This document shows, piece by piece, positions 60,172 to 64,000 of a stretch of DNA of 64,000 bases. How positions within the stretch are numbered: position 1 is the first letter of the stretch; every line of letters starts with the position of its first letter. The stretch is from NCBI RefSeq assembly GCF_030272615.1, contig NC_081412.1:541712335-541776334 (forward strand), read 5' to 3'. The notes beneath the pieces were generated by a model. The model ran no database searches, had not been told where the DNA came from, and saw nothing but the letters and a program-made list of their open reading frames with translations. Source of the stretch: Cryptomeria japonica. Lineage: Eukaryota; Streptophyta; Pinopsida; Cupressales; Cupressaceae. Position numbers and translations under genes: made by a program.

Positions 60172-61650
60172 TGTTGGCATTTTCAGTAGAAAGAGAGATT
60201 ATTGATATAACTGAAGAAGGATGATAACTATCTTTATAACATTATTTTGTCATTGATGTCAAGAAATTGATTTTTTGATTCAGTATGATGTTGCCATATC
60301 TTGAGGAGATTGATTTGATGAGTATTAAGTGGTCGGTAAGTGACACAGAAAGAATGTGATGAATAAGGGGAGAAATAAGTTATTCAATGGGAAACTATTA
60401 TCGAGTTAGACAATGATGAGATCATGATGTTTAGATTGTTTTTTATATCCTACAAATGTTTTTGATTATAAGGTTAATACTATACTATGTCACCGAGCAA
60501 AGAACCTAGTCGGTAAAACCCCAAGGAACCTAGTCGGTAAACCCTAAGGTTATCGATATCAGTTAATGAAGGCGGAATGTCTACCGAGTAAAGTTTAGTA
60601 TTTACCGAGTTACAACTGAGTTATGATAGAGCGCATTGGATGAATGAAAGCATTATTTAATGAAGGACAATGATGAGCTGGAGATGTATAAATGATTGGA
60701 ATGCCACGCATGAAGTTTTTTAAGGATCTATGGCAATGAAAAATTGGCAAGAAGATCTACAATGCAGATTAAACCGCAATAACCTTGTACAAGTTCCAAG
60801 AAATGACTACAAGTCCCGAGACAAGGTAAAACATTTTCAAATCAAAGGATGCATTGAACCTAGTCAAGATTCAAGATCTGATGGCTAAAATTGATCATGG
60901 GAAATGTGATCAAGGAGATTAAGCAGTTAGAATTGTTTATAAATAAGAAATCATTGATGAACTATGTATGTGGGCAAGTGTAAGCATAGAGATGCTACAT
61001 AGTGATTACCAAGCACAGAAGCTTGGATACCTATTTGAATAATAGAGTAAGGAGCCCAACAAAAGACTAGATATGTCTTATGACTAGATTGTTTTGAGCA
61101 AATAAGAATCTGCTTTAGCATTTTAGATGTGAAGTTGCAAATATAGTTTATTACTGTTATTTTGTAAGTGACAGAAAATCTCTTAACCGAGTGGACTTAA
61201 CAGTCTTATTTGTAAACCCTCTAGCATGGTAACATTCTGAATGAGTGTTTGAAATCCTTTAACAAGGTCACTTCTAACAAAGTGAAGATCCTAACAGATC
61301 TAAGGGAAATCCCTTAACCGGGTCACATCTAGCAATGTGTTTGTAATCTTTAACAGGATTTGCTTTTAACCGAGCATACTCTAGAAGAGTATATTTCTTA
61401 GTGGGTCCGAAATCCCACAGTGGTTTTTCCCTATTTGGGTTTCCATGTTAAATCAGGTGTTATATGTGTTATGATGATTATATGTTTATGTGGTTGCATG
61501 TTTACCAGTTTTTGGTTATATTGCTGAAGTATATGTTACCGAGGTTGAATCTGTTGATTTCATAGAAGTTTAAGTTTGCATGATTCAACCCCCCCTCTCA
61601 TCTTGTTAGCTATTGGGATCAGTACTTTACAATTAGTATCAGAACTATCA
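60172..61650 (+). repeat. 3' LTR of the copia element
   Basis: 1479 bp, same ends and length as the 5' LTR, with scattered single-base differences. Confidence 0.95.
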
Positions 61651-61655
61651 AATTT

Positions 61656-63680
61656 AATTTTCCTTTGTAATGAAATTCAAAACTCTCTTTTTGGTCTCTT
61701 CGATGGCATCAAATCTGCAATGTGGCTTGTTTTGTGGTTGGGATTTGTCTCTTATGGTTTGAATTCGATTTCTAAGTGCATGGCAACAATCTTCCTCCAT
61801 CAAAGTCTTTAGCACAAAACAGTCTCCTATAATCAAATACCCTGCAATGGTTTGCATGGGTTTTTTTCTAAAGGTTGATAAAAAGGATTCAAATAGACTT
61901 GAGGTTAGACATCCCTGATCCCATTTTTGTATCAGCTACCTCTCCATCAATAAATAGGATCATCTTGTGGTGGCAAACTTCACTGCATTAGCACATGTAA
62001 AATCTTTATATAATAAATGATAAATTCCTTCGATACTCCATCTGGTCCTCATTCCATAGTTGGATTTCTTACCGTGTCATTGATCATCATTTCCAAGTGT
62101 TCGAACTTCAATGGCATCAAGCCAGATGGATTCAACCCAATATTTCTTTGATCTAGAAGCATTTTGGTTAATTTTCTCAATCTTTGCTTTCCCATTCACT
62201 CATTGTATGCTTCTTTTGTCTCAAAATAATGAGTTTTATTGTCCTATCCATATAGTCTCTTGATTGCACAACAAGAATTTTTGTTTGTAAAATTCTATTT
62301 TTTTCCTTTATGTTGTTTACAATGCTCCTCTTTGGTTTAGCAACAAGTTACTAATTTTGTAAATTCTACTATCTACTAATAGATCTTATTAATTTTGTAA
62401 ATTCTACTATCTACTAATAGATCTTGAAGTTTTACTAAAAAAATCTTTGCTCATCTAAATGATGCAAAACTCACACAAAAGGAGTTTGGATGATAAACAG
62501 AATCTTTGGGAATAGAATAAAGAGATACCCCAAAAGTAATATGACATGAATTGAATAAGCTGCATTATTCAAAATCTCAGAATGTAAATTTCTCTTTCAA
62601 ATAAACTTAGACTTAATATATTTAATGTTCCATTTAATGAATTCATTTGAAATCTCAATTTAGCTCTAATGTTTCTCAATTTATCTGAAACCATGTATAT
62701 TTCAAAATTATATGTATTTTTTAATAGTCATCCAATAATAGCCTTACTCTAACCTCTACATATAGGGAAAGTTGATTTCCTTACTCTATGGTTTGGTTTG
62801 ATACAACTGCTATTTATCTATCTACAAACATTGTTCAAGCCATCTTCTAATAGGTTTTTCTCGCTTCAGCATAAATCCAGTTAGTTGTAAGAAGCTTTCT
62901 GGTGAGGATGTTATCATGAAAGATGTCGGTTGTATCAAATGTTCATTATATTATTGCCTTGCAATCTTTTATCAAGTAAAACATAATGTGCACACTAAAA
63001 ATAATTCATACCACAACTTCTAATCTCGATCAACTTTGTAACTTGTCATCATACATTTTGCAAAGAACTCAAGAGTGATGTATCACAATGATGATTATCA
63101 CTTACAATTCACATAAAACCATGATAAATGAATCATTTAACAAAAAAAAAATTACGCAGTGGTGTAAAGTTTGCATGACTTGTGAATAGTTGCATAATCA
63201 ATAACTAAATTGAATTTAGGATCTTATAGAAAACAAGGTGCAACGTCTCTACCATGGTATATGTCTAGCTTTTTCTACACATTCTTCTAAAAGCCTTACG
63301 AACTTAATGAACCTTTTTGCATCTTGTGGTTGTAGGGAGATAATTGTTGCACAATGAATTCTAGTTCAGCCAAAAAAATGAAATTTCTTCTTGCAATTGC
63401 ATAAAATGTTATCCAATTGGCAATACAAATTTGGAATGATCTTCAAAATTCAAAAAGTACACATATTAATTTTAAGAAACGTTGAATAGATATTTCTGAA
63501 ATAAGACAATTGTCAAACATGGAAACAATCCTTCATGCAATCACTTATGAGATAGAAAGTGACATTGTTGGAATTGATTTATCTATTTCTCAATGGGAAG
63601 GAAGGATTCATGGTGAGTGGTATATCAAACCATGCTTCTTTACACTGGTGGAACCACTACATTTTTCATGTTAGATGTGA
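61656..63680. other. AT-rich non-genic DNA
   Basis: Perhaps a decayed minus-strand coding stretch at 61654-62200 (pieces such as KYWVESIWLDAIEVRTLG are readable), but no domain is recognised and stops are frequent. A 39-bp direct repeat (attttgtaaattctactatc...) lies at about 62354-62430. Confidence 0.5.
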
Positions 63681-64000
63681 TCTAATGAACATTTTCACAA
63701 CATTTTTAGGTTTCCTTATGCATTATTTCAAAGTCTTTGTGAAAATTTGAATGATGACTTGAAGTAAGGTGTAATATCATATTCATTTGCCAAAACTATA
63801 AAAAGTAGGGTCCTTTTCGTTGAGAAATAGGTTGCTATTGCAGTTTTACAATAGTCATCTATGATGACAATGCTTAACATTAGTGAACTATTTGGTTGTG
63901 GAAATTCCATTGTGGTAAGAGTTGTAAAAAAGTTCATTAATGCCTTTTATATTCAATTTCAAAGTCACATCTAATGGCCTAGTAACCATATGGCACTTGA
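63681..64000 (+). pseudogene. PIF/Harbinger-like transposase fragment, runs off the window
   Basis: The translation reads SNEHFHNIFRFPYALFQSLC. After several stops it continues with AIAVLQ, ISELFGCGNSIVVRVVKKFI and FYIQFQSH. This matches the N-terminal part of plant PIF/Harbinger (HARBI1-like) transposases: an FR(M/F)P-x-x-F block, then EKQVAIALxxL, then FGVGxSTV. At least four in-frame stops show that it is dead. The DDE catalytic residues would lie beyond the window end. The upstream limit is uncertain. Confidence 0.6.

Larger units (their letters stand above)
54013..61655 (+). mobile_element. Ty1/copia LTR retrotransposon, full-length structure
   Basis: Two LTRs of equal length (1479 bp), perfect 5-bp target duplication AATTT (54013-54017, 61651-61655), initiator-Met-type primer site, one long gag-pol frame in the copia order (integrase before reverse transcriptase) and a polypurine tract. 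Three in-frame stops make it unable to move on its own. The LTRs differ at scattered positions only, so it is among the younger insertions here. Confidence 0.95.

Noticed and set aside
61654-62200. A minus-strand gene after the copia element
   Set aside because: Readable pieces are short, stops are frequent and no domain is recognised.

Overview
This is nuclear DNA from a seed plant, most likely a gymnosperm and probably a conifer. The grounds are AT-rich, gene-poor sequence dominated by old nested retroelements, plant-type LINE and Ty1/copia polyproteins, one plant UDP-glycosyltransferase gene with no intron, and a Penelope-like retroelement with a GIY-YIG endonuclease, a type known in plants mainly from conifers. 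The assignment is inference. I see no rRNA, tRNA or organellar genes.

Layout. 1-9000: a tandem segmental duplication of about 3.5 kb (flank + promoter region + glycosyltransferase). The left copy keeps only a deleted gene relic (4803-5020); the right copy holds the one intact host-type gene of the window, a zeatin-O-glucosyltransferase-like UGT (7284-8696, +). 9000-14800: AT-rich filler with short tandem repeats, a dispersed repeat and a LINE RNase H relic.

14812-35480 is a three-level nest. A minus-strand Penelope-like element is cut in two: its 3' half is at 14812-15977 and its 5' half at 35074-35480. Between the halves lies a 19.1-kb element with long terminal inverted repeats (15978-35073, called R here), flanked by an exact 4-bp repeat GAGT. 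R's own interior is a 3.7-kb CT/GA microsatellite field. Into that field a 13.6-kb hAT element has inserted (20967-34601). It carries a decayed hAT transposase (+), a convergent decayed gene of about 1,350 codons that I cannot assign (25541-29611, -), and two further unassigned decayed coding regions (31569-32284 +, 33033-33560 -). This nest, and the unassigned cargo of the hAT element, is the most interesting part of the window.

35500-37750 is non-genic. 37777-42622 is a 5'-truncated LINE (+) with a poly(A) tail, a 28-bp target duplication and an extra 3' ORF. 42922-50815 is an LTR retrotransposon on the minus strand with a gag ORF of 992 codons and no pol, so non-autonomous. 50816-54012 holds short tandem repeats and a decayed trihelix-type DNA-binding gene. 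54013-61655 is a nearly complete Ty1/copia element (+) with equal-length 1479-bp LTRs, a perfect 5-bp target duplication and three in-frame stops in its polyprotein. 61656-64000 is AT-rich and ends in a decayed PIF/Harbinger-like transposase that runs off the window.

Only the UGT looks able to serve the host. Apart from the gag-only element's ORF and the LINE tail ORF, the coding regions are broken transposable-element genes or pseudogenes. All boundaries and similarities were read by eye from the sequence.
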